This document shows positions 1 through 7,314 of a DNA stretch of 64,000 bases, one piece after another. A program made the translations under genes and the position numbers. Position 1 is the stretch's first letter, and each line of letters opens with the position of its first letter. Source of the DNA: an uncultured Eubacteriales bacterium (GTDB lineage: Bacteria > Bacillota > Clostridia > Oscillospirales > Oscillospiraceae); assembly GCA_902492005.1 (NCBI GenBank), contig CABUJV010000004.1:38630-102629 (forward strand), given 5' to 3'. The notes beneath the pieces were generated by a model, which saw nothing but the letters and a program-made list of their open reading frames with translations, was not told the DNA's origin and searched no databases.

Positions 1-900
1 CAGCAGGCCATGCTGCCCGAGGGCTGCACCGTTCTCTCCAACGACTGGGGCACCGCCCCCGGCTGCGCCTTTGAAGCGGAGGGGGTCCGGGTGGTCATGC
101 TCCCCGGTCCGCCCCGGGAGTGTCGGGAGATGTTCACCCACCGGGTCCTGCCCTATCTGCAAAATCTGGCCGACGGCACCATTCTCTCCCGCTCGCTGCG
201 GATCTTCGGCATGGGGGAGTCCGCGGTGGAGTCTCTGCTCCGGGACCGGATGAACGCCATGACCAACCCCACCCTGGCCCCCTACGCCAAGGAGGGGGAG
301 GTGGAGCTGCGCATCACCGCCAAGGCCCCGGTGGAGTCCCAGGCCCGGGACCTGATCGCCCCGGTGGAGGCCGAACTGCGCGCCCTGCTGGGGGATGCGG
401 TCTACGGCGCCGACGTGCCCAGCATCCAGGCCGTGGCCTTCGCCCTGCTGGAGGCCCAGGGGCTGACCCTGGGCGCGGCGGAGTCCTGCACCGGCGGGCT
501 GGTGGCCAAATGCATCACCGACCTGCCTGGGGCCTCCGGCGTGTTTAAGGGCGGCGTGGTGAGCTATACCAACGAGGTCAAGCACGGCGTGCTGGGGGTG
601 CCCCAGGAGCTGCTGGACCAGTTCGGCGCGGTGTCGCCCCAGGTGGCCGAGGCCATGGCCAGGGGGGCCCGCCGGGTGCTGGGCGCCGACCTGGCCGTTT
701 CCACCACCGGCGTGGCCGGACCCGCCCCCGACGACCGGGGCAATCCGGTGGGGCTTGTCTACGTGGCGCTGGCCGGGCCGGACTTCTGCCATGTCCGGGA
801 ACTCCATCTGGGCGGCGTGCGGGAGAGCATCCGCATCCGGGCGGCGGGCAGCGCCTTTGATCTCGTCCGCCGGCACCTCACCGGGCTGAAGCTGAACTAA
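1..900 (+). CDS. cinA: CinA family protein (nicotinamide-nucleotide amidase), 5' truncated by window edge
   Basis: The reading frame is open from the first base, so the start lies upstream of the window. About 299 residues are visible of a family that is usually near 410. The first half is the end of the MoCF/MoaB-like domain (motif LPGPPRE). The second half is the CinA C-terminal amidase domain, with the conserved ESCTGG stretch near visible residue 160 and the TTGVAGPAPDD segment. The family deamidates nicotinamide mononucleotide in pyridine-nucleotide salvage and may have an ADP-ribose pyrophosphatase half. The gene ends in TAA and is followed directly by a strong hairpin terminator. Identification is firm from the two domain motifs; the physiological role is inferred from the family. 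Confidence 0.93.
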   Translation, partial: QQAMLPEGCTVLSNDWGTAPGCAFEAEGVRVVMLPGPPRECREMFTHRVLPYLQNLADGTILSRSLRIFGMGESAVESLLRDRMNAMTNPTLAPYAKEGEVELRITAKAPVESQARDLIAPVEAELRALLGDAVYGADVPSIQAVAFALLEAQGLTLGAAESCTGGLVAKCITDLPGASGVFKGGVVSYTNEVKHGVLGVPQELLDQFGAVSPQVAEAMARGARRVLGADLAVSTTGVAGPAPDDRGNPVGLVYVALAGPDFCHVRELHLGGVRESIRIRAAGSAFDLVRRHLTGLKLN

Positions 901-903
901 AGC

Positions 904-928
904 GGCGGGCGGCCGTTTGCCGCCCGCC
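904..928 (+). terminator. Hairpin terminator after cinA
   Basis: A perfect 10-bp G/C stem (904-913 with 919-928) with a short loop starts four bases after the cinA stop. The downstream T content is modest (TTCTCT), so termination may be partial. Confidence 0.7.
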
Positions 929-960
929 TTCTCTGAAACCGATGGAAACGAGGTGATCGC

Positions 961-1116
961 ATGTCCCCTGAGCGGCTTCTCACCGAAGGGCCTGTCCGTC
1001 CCACCCCGCTCCGCACCGGGCTGGCCGCTCCGTCGGCCTCCGCCCTCCGGATCGTCTGCCTCAAGCCAGGCCCCCGGCGCTCCGGCTCCATGGCGGAACA
1101 GGGGGTCCCGGCATGA
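961..1116 (+). CDS. Possible 51-residue leader/small protein coupled to the P-loop kinase
   Basis: An ATG at 961 is preceded by a good ribosome binding site (GAGGTGAT at about 951-958) and opens a 51-residue frame. Its TGA overlaps the ATG of the next gene (ATGA at 1113-1116), a classic translational-coupling arrangement. The product would be proline- and arginine-rich with no membrane segment, and I recognise no family. It may be a genuine small protein, a leader that drives translation of the kinase, or a chance frame in GC-rich DNA. Confidence 0.3.
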   Translation: MSPERLLTEGPVRPTPLRTGLAAPSASALRIVCLKPGPRRSGSMAEQGVPA

Positions 1117-1637
1117 AGATCGCCGTGCTGGGCTACAGCGGGTCGGGCAAGTCCACCCTGGCGGCGGAGGTGGGGGCCCAGCTGGGCTGCCCGGTCCTCC
1201 ACCTGGACACCCTCCAATTTCTGCCCGGGTGGGTGGAACGGGACCGAGAGGAGGCGCGGGCCCTGGCGGCGGACTTTTTGGACCGGGAGCGCGCCTGGGT
1301 CATCGACGGCAACTACACCGGCTTCCACCAGGCCCGGCGGCTGGCCGAGGCCGAGCGCATCATCCTGTTGGACTTCCCCCGGCGGGTGTGCCTGCCCCGG
1401 GTGGTCCGGCGGTATCTGCGCAACCGCGGCCGGTCCCGGGAGAGCATGGCCCCTGGCTGTGTGGAGAAGCTGGACTGGGCCTTCCTCCGCTGGGTCCTGT
1501 GGGAGGGCCGCACGCCGGACGTCCGGCGGCACTACCGCGAAATCGCGGCGCAGTACCCCGAAAAGACCGCGGTGCTGCGCTCTCCCCGGCAGGTACAGGC
1601 CCTTCTGGCCGCGCTGGACAAAACAAAGGACCTCTGA
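1113..1637 (+). CDS. P-loop kinase of the adenylate kinase / DNA topology modulation (FlaR-like) family
   Basis: The 174-residue protein begins with a Walker A loop (GYSGSGKST, residues 7-15), followed by HLDTLQFLPGW and a WVIDGNY segment. This order is typical of the small AAA_17/FlaR-like nucleoside-kinase proteins often annotated as topology modulation proteins. An R-rich lid region (YLRNRGRSRE) follows, and a C-terminal PRQVQALLA segment resembles related proteins. The substrate is unknown; phosphotransfer to a nucleotide or small molecule is the family expectation. The start overlaps the stop of the small upstream frame, which supplies the ribosome binding context. A terminator hairpin begins inside the last codons. 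Confidence 0.85.
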   Translation: MKIAVLGYSGSGKSTLAAEVGAQLGCPVLHLDTLQFLPGWVERDREEARALAADFLDRERAWVIDGNYTGFHQARRLAEAERIILLDFPRRVCLPRVVRRYLRNRGRSRESMAPGCVEKLDWAFLRWVLWEGRTPDVRRHYREIAAQYPEKTAVLRSPRQVQALLAALDKTKDL

Positions 1638-1656
1638 CCGGCGTCAGAGGTCCTTT
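1625..1656. terminator. Bidirectional terminator between convergent genes
   Basis: A perfect 14-bp stem (1625-1638 with 1643-1656) with a CGGC loop has A-rich and T-rich flanks. It overlaps the kinase stop codon and lies just beyond the 3' end of the minus-strand WG-repeat gene, so it can serve both. Confidence 0.85.
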
Positions 1657-1663
1657 TCCTGTG

Positions 1664-3541
1664 CTATTCTTCCTCCGCCAGGGCCTGAAACAGCCGGTGG
1701 ACGGTGACGAAGGACTGTTCCCTGGTGTAGCCCGCCAGGGGAGAGAAGCGGTCTGCCCCGGTGCTGCCCATAACGCCTCGGCTGGCGGCAAAGGCCACCG
1801 CGTCCCGGAACCACACCCCCACCTGGTCACGGTCGGCAAAGGCGCTCTCCGCCGCCCCGGCCGTCTCCATGCCCAGGACCTTGGCAGTCCGGTAGAGGAA
1901 AGCGGCGGCCTCCTGCCGGGTGATGGGGGCATAGGGATCAAAGGTCCCCTCCCCCCGGCCGCTGACGATGCCCAGGGCATAGGCCGCCGTCACGTCCGCC
2001 CCGGCGGCGTCGGCAAAGGGGTAGTCCCCCACCCAGTCGTAGAGGCTCCGTCCGGTCTCCTCCTGGACCACCGTCCGGATGTCCGTTCCCTCGGCCCGCT
2101 GAATCACCTGGACGATGAGGGTGCAGAACTGGGCCCGGGTGATGTTCTGCCGGTACAGACACTGGAGCTCCACCGGCACCAGGTCCGCCTCCACGGCGGC
2201 CACCACCTCGCCATAGGCCCAGGCGTCCATCTCTCCGGCCTCCGGCAGGGAGGGGAGGAACTCCAGGCGGCCGAAGCCGTACTGTCCCCCCTCCTCGATG
2301 ACCACATACTCCCCGGGGTTGACGGCGGTCTTGGTGCCGTCCGCCCCCTCCTGGAAGTAGGTCTCGGTGTCCAGCTTGTCGGAGCCGGTCACCTCCCGGC
2401 CCCGCCGGTCGATCAGGAAGGCCCGCTCCCCGTCGTACACGGCGGCGTAGCCGCCCGAGAAGCCGGTGGCCCGCTCATACCGGGCTGGGATGGCCGTCTG
2501 CCCGGATGGGTCCAGATAGCCGTACTTCCCATCCAGCCGGAAGGGAGCCAGGCCCTCGCTGTAGGGCCACAGCTCCTGGTACTGGAAGGGCAGGACGGTC
2601 CGGCCGGTCTTGTCGATGGCGCCGTAGAGCCCCGCCTCGTTCTGGACCATGGCCAAGCCGGTCTCGCCAAAGACCTCCCAGGCGGCGTCGGACCCGGAGA
2701 CGAAGCAGTTGGTGTAGGCGGGCTGGATGGCCCATTCCCCGGCCTGATCGATGAAGCCCAGGCGATAGGTGACCGCCCAGTCCTGGGCGGCGTCGGCGGT
2801 GCCCTGCCACACGGGGGCCAGCCCCTGGTTGAAGGGCAGCACCCCGCTGACGAAGCGGTAGCTCTGGGCCCGCAGGCCGTCGGCGGTGGTAACGGGAACG
2901 CCGAAGTACTCCGGCCCGTCCCAGTAGAGGACGGTCTGGCCGTCCCGGTCCACATAGCCCCGGCCCAGCCGGGCGGAGGCGGAGTAGCCGGGGGTCAGCC
3001 CCTCGGTCATGGTGTGCAGGGGGATGAGCTGGGCGCCCATGGCCCGCCCTTCGGCGTCGTACAGGGCCCAGCCGGCGCCGGCGGGCAGGCGGACATGGCC
3101 GTTGTAGAAATAGCAGTCGGTGTCGGCCTGCCAGTCCTCCGACTGGACCAGCAGGGGCTTGCCCCAGCCGGTGAAGGGGGTATAGCTTCCGTCGTGGTCC
3201 ACGAAGCCCAGGGCCAGGCCGGTCTCCTCCTCCCGGCCCACCACGGCCTTGCCCTCGCTGAAGGGGCAGGCGAAGTCGTACTCGAAGGGGATGGCGGTCT
3301 CGCCGCCAGTGGCGATATAGCCCCACTTGCCCGCCTGGCGGACGGCGGCCAGGCCCTCGGAGAAGAGCTTGGCGGCCTCGTACTGGGGGGCGATGGGCTC
3401 GGTATAGGTCATGGTCCCCCGCTCGGGCTGCGTCGTCTGCTCCGGCTCACCCGAGGCGGCCTGGACGGCGGCGGCCGTAGCCCCCGCCACCAGCGCCAGG
3501 GTCAGACACAGAGACAGGATGCGTCTGCGCGTGCGCGTCAT
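1664..3541 (-). CDS. Secreted WG-repeat protein with C-terminal SLH domains
   Basis: The 625-residue product starts at the ATG at 3541, which has AAAGGAGG upstream; an in-frame ATG 19 codons earlier lacks one. Residues 1-28 form a signal peptide (basic MTRTRRR, then a hydrophobic run ending AVQA). The middle has repeated WG-type units (GKWGYIATGG, GLYGAIDKTGRTVLPF, GKYGYLDPSGQTAIP), predicted to form a beta-rich surface module. The last 180 residues hold S-layer-homology-like repeats (FDPYAPITRQEAAAFLYR, FSPLAGYTREQSFV), which would anchor the protein to secondary wall polymer. Its ligand is unknown. It is monocistronic with its own promoter. Confidence 0.85.
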   Translation of the reverse strand: MTRTRRRILSLCLTLALVAGATAAAVQAASGEPEQTTQPERGTMTYTEPIAPQYEAAKLFSEGLAAVRQAGKWGYIATGGETAIPFEYDFACPFSEGKAVVGREEETGLALGFVDHDGSYTPFTGWGKPLLVQSEDWQADTDCYFYNGHVRLPAGAGWALYDAEGRAMGAQLIPLHTMTEGLTPGYSASARLGRGYVDRDGQTVLYWDGPEYFGVPVTTADGLRAQSYRFVSGVLPFNQGLAPVWQGTADAAQDWAVTYRLGFIDQAGEWAIQPAYTNCFVSGSDAAWEVFGETGLAMVQNEAGLYGAIDKTGRTVLPFQYQELWPYSEGLAPFRLDGKYGYLDPSGQTAIPARYERATGFSGGYAAVYDGERAFLIDRRGREVTGSDKLDTETYFQEGADGTKTAVNPGEYVVIEEGGQYGFGRLEFLPSLPEAGEMDAWAYGEVVAAVEADLVPVELQCLYRQNITRAQFCTLIVQVIQRAEGTDIRTVVQEETGRSLYDWVGDYPFADAAGADVTAAYALGIVSGRGEGTFDPYAPITRQEAAAFLYRTAKVLGMETAGAAESAFADRDQVGVWFRDAVAFAASRGVMGSTGADRFSPLAGYTREQSFVTVHRLFQALAEEE

Positions 3542-3607
3542 GGATCGTTTCCTCCTTTGTGTGCGGGCGGCTCTGAAAAGGTTCCGATATATCCGCATAA
3601 CAAAGGG

Positions 3608-3636
3608 ATTTTAGCACATTTTCCCGTCGTTTGCAA
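3608..3636 (-). promoter_or_regulatory. Promoter of the WG-repeat/SLH gene
   Basis: Reading on the minus strand, TTGCAA (3636-3631) and TAAAAT (3613-3608) are separated by 17 bases. The start of transcription would be about 60 bases before the chosen ATG. Confidence 0.55.
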
Positions 3637-3657
3637 TCCTTTCGTGCCGAACGGGGC

Positions 3658-4710
3658 TTACAGGGCCCTTTCGCCCGCCACCGGGCCCACCATTTCCGGC
3701 TCGGCAAAGAGGGCGGTGGCCCCGCCGGTGTGCCAGAACACCACGGTGGAGCCCTGGGGGATCTTTCCCTGTTCGGCGTAGTCGATGAGCCCCGAGAGGG
3801 CCTTTCCGGTGTACACCGGGTCCACCAGAATGCCCTCGGTGCGGGCCAGGCGCCGGATGGCGGCAGTGGCGGCGGGGGCGGGCGCCTCGTAGCCCGCGCC
3901 GTAGTAGCCCAGGTCGGTCCGGAAGTCCTCCGGCCGCAGGGTCTCGTCCGAACCGACGGCCCGCAGGGCCCCGGTGCCCAGCTCCGCCGTGCGGGCGGGG
4001 TAGCCCTCGTCCTTGGGGCTGACGTTGACGGCCACGATCTCCGGCCCGCCCATCAGCTTCCGCCCTGCGGCCAGCCCGGCCAGAGTGCCGCCGGTGCCGG
4101 TGCCCAGGAACAGGTAGTCCGGCGCGACGCCCTGGCCGCGGCACTGGTCCAGCAGCTCGGCCCAGCCGCCGATGAAGCCGGCGGAGCCAAGGGGCTGGGC
4201 GGCCCCCATGGGCACCTCGCAGCAGATGTGCCCCTCCCCCTCCAGGCGGGCCATGTGGGCCCGGCCCAGGCGGACGGCCTCCTCCTCGGCCTTCTCCTCC
4301 GTGCCGCCGTTCAGGGGGACCAGATGGACCTCGGCGTCCAGCACATGGTCCAGCAGGAGGTTGGCCCGCAGCTCAGCGGGCTCCATGAGGTCCACCAGAT
4401 ACAGAATAGGCCGCATCCCCAGCCGGCGGCAGGCGGTGGCCACCTGCATGGCGCAGTTGGACTGGGTGGCGCCGTAGCTGACCACGGTGTCGCAGCCCCG
4501 GGCCCGGGCCTCCCCCAGCACATACTCCAGCTTGCGGACCTTGTTGCCGCCGAACAGGCTCATGCCGGTCAGGTCGTCCCGTTTGAGCCACAGATCGACG
4601 CCCAGCTCCCGGGACAGGTTTTCCGCCCGGTGGAAGGGGGTGGGAAAAAAGCCCAGCGCCGCCCGGGGCAGGGCGGACAGGCGGGCGTGTACTTGCGCGG
4701 TGGTCTCCAT
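3658..4710 (-). CDS. dcyD: D-cysteine desulfhydrase / ACC deaminase family PLP enzyme
   Basis: The 350-residue sequence has the fold-type II PLP signature of this family: the TPFHRAENLSRELG start, KRDDLTG, the FGGNKVRKLEY box with the predicted Schiff-base lysine at residue 57, SYGATQSN, and a glycine-rich phosphate loop (GTGTGGTLAG). Members convert D-cysteine to pyruvate, sulfide and ammonia, or deaminate related D-amino acids; the exact substrate cannot be read from sequence. Length matches the family. AGGAGGG lies at good spacing before the ATG, and a TATACT box (4750-4745) is a candidate -10 element. The gene is not obviously co-transcribed with its neighbours. Confidence 0.88.
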   Translation of the reverse strand: METTAQVHARLSALPRAALGFFPTPFHRAENLSRELGVDLWLKRDDLTGMSLFGGNKVRKLEYVLGEARARGCDTVVSYGATQSNCAMQVATACRRLGMRPILYLVDLMEPAELRANLLLDHVLDAEVHLVPLNGGTEEKAEEEAVRLGRAHMARLEGEGHICCEVPMGAAQPLGSAGFIGGWAELLDQCRGQGVAPDYLFLGTGTGGTLAGLAAGRKLMGGPEIVAVNVSPKDEGYPARTAELGTGALRAVGSDETLRPEDFRTDLGYYGAGYEAPAPAATAAIRRLARTEGILVDPVYTGKALSGLIDYAEQGKIPQGSTVVFWHTGGATALFAEPEMVGPVAGERAL

Positions 4711-4755
4711 AGCGATCCCTCCTGTATGGTTTTGTGATATTCCCAGTATAACACG

Positions 4756-4797
4756 TAAGGGCCCGCGGGAAAACGTCTGTTTTCCCGCGGGCCCTTA
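4756..4797. terminator. 18-bp hairpin ending the XRE gene
   Basis: A perfect 18-bp inverted repeat (4756-4773 with 4780-4797) with a 6-base loop includes the TAA stop of the minus-strand XRE gene. It insulates that gene from the desulfhydrase gene downstream. Confidence 0.85.
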
Positions 4798-5013
4798 GGC
4801 TTCGCCGGTCTCCACGACCTCCAGGATGTCGGTCAGGTCGCAGTCCAGCGCGGTGATGATCCGGTTGAGCGTCTCCGCATCATATCGGTAAAGCTGATTT
4901 TTATAGTAGCGGTCCACCAGCGGATAGGTCAGGCCCGTCTGCTTTGCCAGCGCATACCGCGTGATGCCCCTGCCATCCAGATATTCCTTCAATTTTAGCC
5001 GAACCCGTTTCAT
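4795..5013 (-). CDS. Small XRE/Cro-type helix-turn-helix regulator
   Basis: The 72-residue protein starts at the ATG at 5013, with AAGGAG 8 bases upstream. An earlier in-frame ATG at 5067 would start inside the intergenic region and has no such site. The sequence RYALAKQTGLTYPLVDRYYK is a Cro/CI-type helix-turn-helix, followed by the usual TLNRIITALDCDLTDILE helices. It is almost only a DNA-binding domain. It is divergent from a 49-residue gene across a roughly 100-base AT-rich region containing repeated TCTCAATAT words and an ATATGAT/ATCATAT inverted repeat. It probably regulates both genes, by inference. Confidence 0.85.
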   Translation of the reverse strand: MKRVRLKLKEYLDGRGITRYALAKQTGLTYPLVDRYYKNQLYRYDAETLNRIITALDCDLTDILEVVETGEA

Positions 5014-5060
5014 ATCATATCTCCTTATCTCAATATGGAGCATATGATATATATTTCCCA

Positions 5061-5089
5061 TTGACAATTTATCTCTTTCAATATATTCT
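5061..5089 (+). promoter_or_regulatory. Promoter of the 49-residue gene
   Basis: TTGACA (5061-5066) and TATTCT (5084-5089) are separated by 17 bases. The TCTCAATAT word occurs at 5029 and 5111, and a TCTTTCAATAT variant lies in the spacer. These are candidate operators for the divergent XRE protein. Confidence 0.65.
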
Positions 5090-5117
5090 TTTAATGATAT
5101 ATAAAGGAGGTCTCAAT

Positions 5118-5267
5118 ATGCCGGACTATCAAACCCTCTACACCTATCTGTTCAACCGGGTCACCGACGCAGTGGCCGCCCTCCAGGCCCGGAACTACGG
5201 CGCCGCAGAGGACATCCTGAAAAGCGCCCAGCAGGATACCGAAGAGCGGTACGCCGACGGCGGGTAA
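5118..5267 (+). CDS. Small hypothetical protein (49 residues) divergent from XRE regulator
   Basis: A perfect AAAGGAGG precedes the ATG at 5118, and a consensus promoter lies upstream. The product is acidic and predicted helical (DYQTLYTYLFNRVTDAVAAL, then AAEDILKSAQQDTEERY). Similar short proteins occur beside XRE genes in clostridial genomes, but I cannot assign a function. No membrane segment or cysteine is present. A toxin-antitoxin role is possible from the arrangement but is not supported by any recognised toxin fold. Confidence 0.7.
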   Translation: MPDYQTLYTYLFNRVTDAVAALQARNYGAAEDILKSAQQDTEERYADGG

Positions 5268-5303
5268 CCCCCCGCGCTCCGCCCCTCAATTTCGCCGCGA
5301 GCC

Positions 5304-5332
5304 TTGTATTTTCCCCCGCCATCATATATAAT
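5304..5332 (+). promoter_or_regulatory. ychF promoter
   Basis: TTGTAT (5304-5309) and a perfect TATAAT (5327-5332) are separated by 17 bases, about 36 bases before the ychF start. Confidence 0.7.
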
Positions 5333-5367
5333 GTCAGGGCGAATCAACGGAAAAGAGGGTTCTGCCG

Positions 5368-6462
5368 ATGAAATTAGGCATCGTGGGTCTGCCCAACGTG
5401 GGCAAGTCGACCCTGTTCAACGCCATCACCAACGCGGGCGCCGAGTCCGCCAACTACCCCTTCTGCACCATCGACCCAAACGTGGGCGTGGTGGCCGTCC
5501 CCGACAGCCGCCTGGACTGGCTCTCCGACTTCCACAAGCCCAAAAAGACCACCCCCGCCGTGGTGGAGTTCGTGGACATCGCCGGTCTGGTGAAGGGGGC
5601 CTCCAAGGGCGAGGGTCTGGGCAACAAGTTCCTGTCCAACATCCGGGCCACCGACGCCATCGTCCACGTGGTCCGCTGCTTCGACGACCCCAACGTCATC
5701 CATGTGGAGGGCTCCACGGACCCCCTGCGGGACATTCAGATCATCGACATCGAGCTCATTATGGCCGACATGGAGATGGTCCAGCGCCGCATCGACAAGT
5801 GCGCCAAGGCCGGCCGGACCGGCGACAAGAAGGCCGCCCACGAGGCCGAGGTCTTCCAGGGCCTTCAGGACTGGCTCAACGAGGGCAGGTCCGCCCGCTC
5901 CTATGAGTGCGGCGAGGACGACGCCGCCCTCATCGCCACCTCCGAGCTCCTCAGCCTCAAGCCCATCATCTACGCCGCCAACCTGGACGAGGCGGGCTTC
6001 TCCGACTACCACAACAACGCCTATTATCAGCAGGTGGCGGGCGTGGCTGCCGGCGAGGAGGCTCAGGTCATCCCCGTCTGCGCCCAGTTGGAGGCCGAGA
6101 TCGCCCAGCTGGAGCCCGACGAGAAAAAGCTGTTTCTGGACGACCTGGGCATCCCCGAGTCCGGACTGGACCGGCTCATCAAGGCCAGCTACGCCCTGCT
6201 GGGCCTCATCTCCTTCCTCACCGCCGGCGAGGACGAGTGCCGGGCCTGGACCATCCAAAAGGGCACCAAGGCCCCCCAGGCCGCCGGCAAGATCCATACC
6301 GACTTCGAGCGGGGCTTCATCCGGGCCGAGGTGGTCTCCTTCGACGACCTGGTGGCCAACGGCAGCATGAACGCCGCCAAGGAAAAGGGCTTGGTCCGCA
6401 GCGAGGGCAAGGACTACGTCATGCAGGACGGGGATATCGTCCTGTTCCGCTTCAACGTGTGA
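5368..6462 (+). CDS. ychF: Redox-regulated ATPase YchF (OLA1 family)
   Basis: The 364-residue protein has the YchF G-domain order: GLPNVGKST Walker A (residues 7-15), NYPFCTIDPN, and the DIAGLVKGASKGEGLGNKF switch region. It ends in a TGS domain with the family hallmark near AWTIQKGTKAPQAAGKIHTDFERGFIRAEV. YchF hydrolyses ATP and binds ribosomes, and is a conserved stress-related factor. The last codons (encoding F-R-F-N-V then TGA) are repeated exactly at 21588-21603 with a TAA stop. I read this as the target site of an integrated island. The encoded C-terminus is therefore intact after integration, although its native terminator has been displaced about 15 kb away. Confidence 0.97.
   Translation: MKLGIVGLPNVGKSTLFNAITNAGAESANYPFCTIDPNVGVVAVPDSRLDWLSDFHKPKKTTPAVVEFVDIAGLVKGASKGEGLGNKFLSNIRATDAIVHVVRCFDDPNVIHVEGSTDPLRDIQIIDIELIMADMEMVQRRIDKCAKAGRTGDKKAAHEAEVFQGLQDWLNEGRSARSYECGEDDAALIATSELLSLKPIIYAANLDEAGFSDYHNNAYYQQVAGVAAGEEAQVIPVCAQLEAEIAQLEPDEKKLFLDDLGIPESGLDRLIKASYALLGLISFLTAGEDECRAWTIQKGTKAPQAAGKIHTDFERGFIRAEVVSFDDLVANGSMNAAKEKGLVRSEGKDYVMQDGDIVLFRFNV
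6445..6460 (+). repeat. Left 16-bp direct repeat (att-like) at the ychF 3' end
   Basis: TTCCGCTTCAACGTGT is found here and at 21588-21603. Allowing two mismatches the match extends to about 20 bases, from CT before the core to the final A of the stop codon. The repeat lies in coding sequence at a gene 3' end, a usual target type for tyrosine recombinases. Confidence 0.8.
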
Positions 6463-6487
6463 GATTCAGAAACCCTCGGAAGCGCTG

Positions 6488-6515
6488 GGGACTGCCGCTT
6501 AATAGCGGCAGTCCC
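6488..6515 (+). terminator. Terminator now serving ychF
   Basis: A perfect 12-bp stem (6488-6499 with 6504-6515) with a TAAT loop is followed by TTTTGGATTTT. It belongs to the island side of the left repeat. Confidence 0.85.
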
Positions 6516-6855
6516 TTTTGGATTTTACCCCTACCTTATCCCTACTTAGCCCCAGCGGTTCTCCCAGCCTCATACCAGTACAAGGCCAAAGATAAGGAGC
6601 CGCTGAATAATCCCTCCACGTGGAAAAAAGTGATATACTGGGAAAAAGAGGCGGGACAGTGAACCAGGGAATTTGGGAGGGAACTTCCCCCCTGTATCCG
6701 CTGATCCTGGACCTTCCCTCCCAGAAACTGGATTTATTGGGTGGTTCCTTCTCGTGGTTTTCCGGTACGAAATCCTCTATGGTTACCATTGCATTCCATC
6801 CCCTATATTGCTTCTTTCCTTTACCATACTTTACGCCTTGAGGGCACTTTGTCAA
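6499..6855 (-). pseudogene. Decayed tyrosine recombinase fragment
   Basis: On the minus strand, the segment translated from about 6580 to 6548 reads TGMRLGEPLGL, close to the TG(M/L)R.GE.LGL box that carries the first catalytic arginine of phage-type integrases. Upstream sequence in the same frame is not integrase-like. The frame ends only 15 codons after this box, before the expected HxxR and Tyr boxes. This looks like a deletion remnant. Its place beside the left direct repeat is where the integrase of such an island is expected. A chance match is possible because only about 11 residues carry the signal. Confidence 0.35.
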
Positions 6856-7314
6856 AAGCGCCGCAGCAGCTCCATTCGGGCAGGGAATAAAATCCTCATA
6901 CCAGAAAGTCCTATAATGGCCTGATATTGATTTTGATCATAAACCGATTGCTGTAAAGCGCCAGCTGTAATGTTGGGGGGAATAAACGCAACCGGGAGGC
7001 GGAAGTGCCGCGCCTGCAGCGGGTCCGCCAGAACGAAATGCGCTTTCCTGGAAAAGCCGGCGCTGGATGACCGCAAAACATGCGACACGGAAAAACAGCC
7101 CCCGAAGAACCAAAAAGGAGTCCTGTAACCCTTGCAGTTACAGGACTCCTTTTTGGTTCTTCCGAAGGGACTCGAATGGCGAAAGAGATTGTCTCGTTCC
7201 TCTTATACCATTTCTTATCAGCTGCCGGTATCGCGATACATTGCAGACTGATTCAGGAACATTTTGTGCGCTGCGCCAAGAAGCCGCTCGCTTGCTGCGC
7301 GGACCGAGAAAGCT
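6516..7314. other. Left-end island intergenic region without an intact gene
   Basis: About 800 bases hold no convincing gene. I see the integrase-like fragment, a 25-bp inverted repeat at 7104-7162, and short frames without ribosome binding sites. The composition is mixed and suggests decayed DNA at the island edge. Confidence 0.6.
7104..7162. terminator. 25-bp perfect inverted repeat (bidirectional terminator-like)
   Basis: The arms 7104-7128 and 7138-7162 are perfectly complementary around a 9-base loop and contain A5/T5 runs. This could terminate transcription in either direction, including readthrough from the minus-strand GntR gene that ends about 150 bases away. The stem is unusually long for a simple terminator. 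Confidence 0.65.

Noticed and set aside
917..3781. Very long plus-strand frame opposite the WG-repeat gene, and similar long frames opposite the Mrp operon (22336-24615, 24567-26003, 27155-29002), relA (43619-46102, minus) and MurE-ArgB (48149-50623, minus)
   Set aside because: They lie antisense to genes with clear domains, lack matching ribosome binding sites, and have the low-complexity Gly/Arg/Pro/His/Gln composition expected from the opposite strand of GC-rich coding DNA.
5118..5267. Toxin of a toxin-antitoxin pair with the divergent XRE protein
   Set aside because: The genes are divergent rather than in one operon, and no toxin fold or catalytic motif is visible.
7160..7190. A stretch resembling the T-arm of a tRNA (GGGACTCGAA on the plus strand)
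   Set aside because: No acceptor, D or anticodon arms can be folded around it on either strand; it remains at most a remnant.
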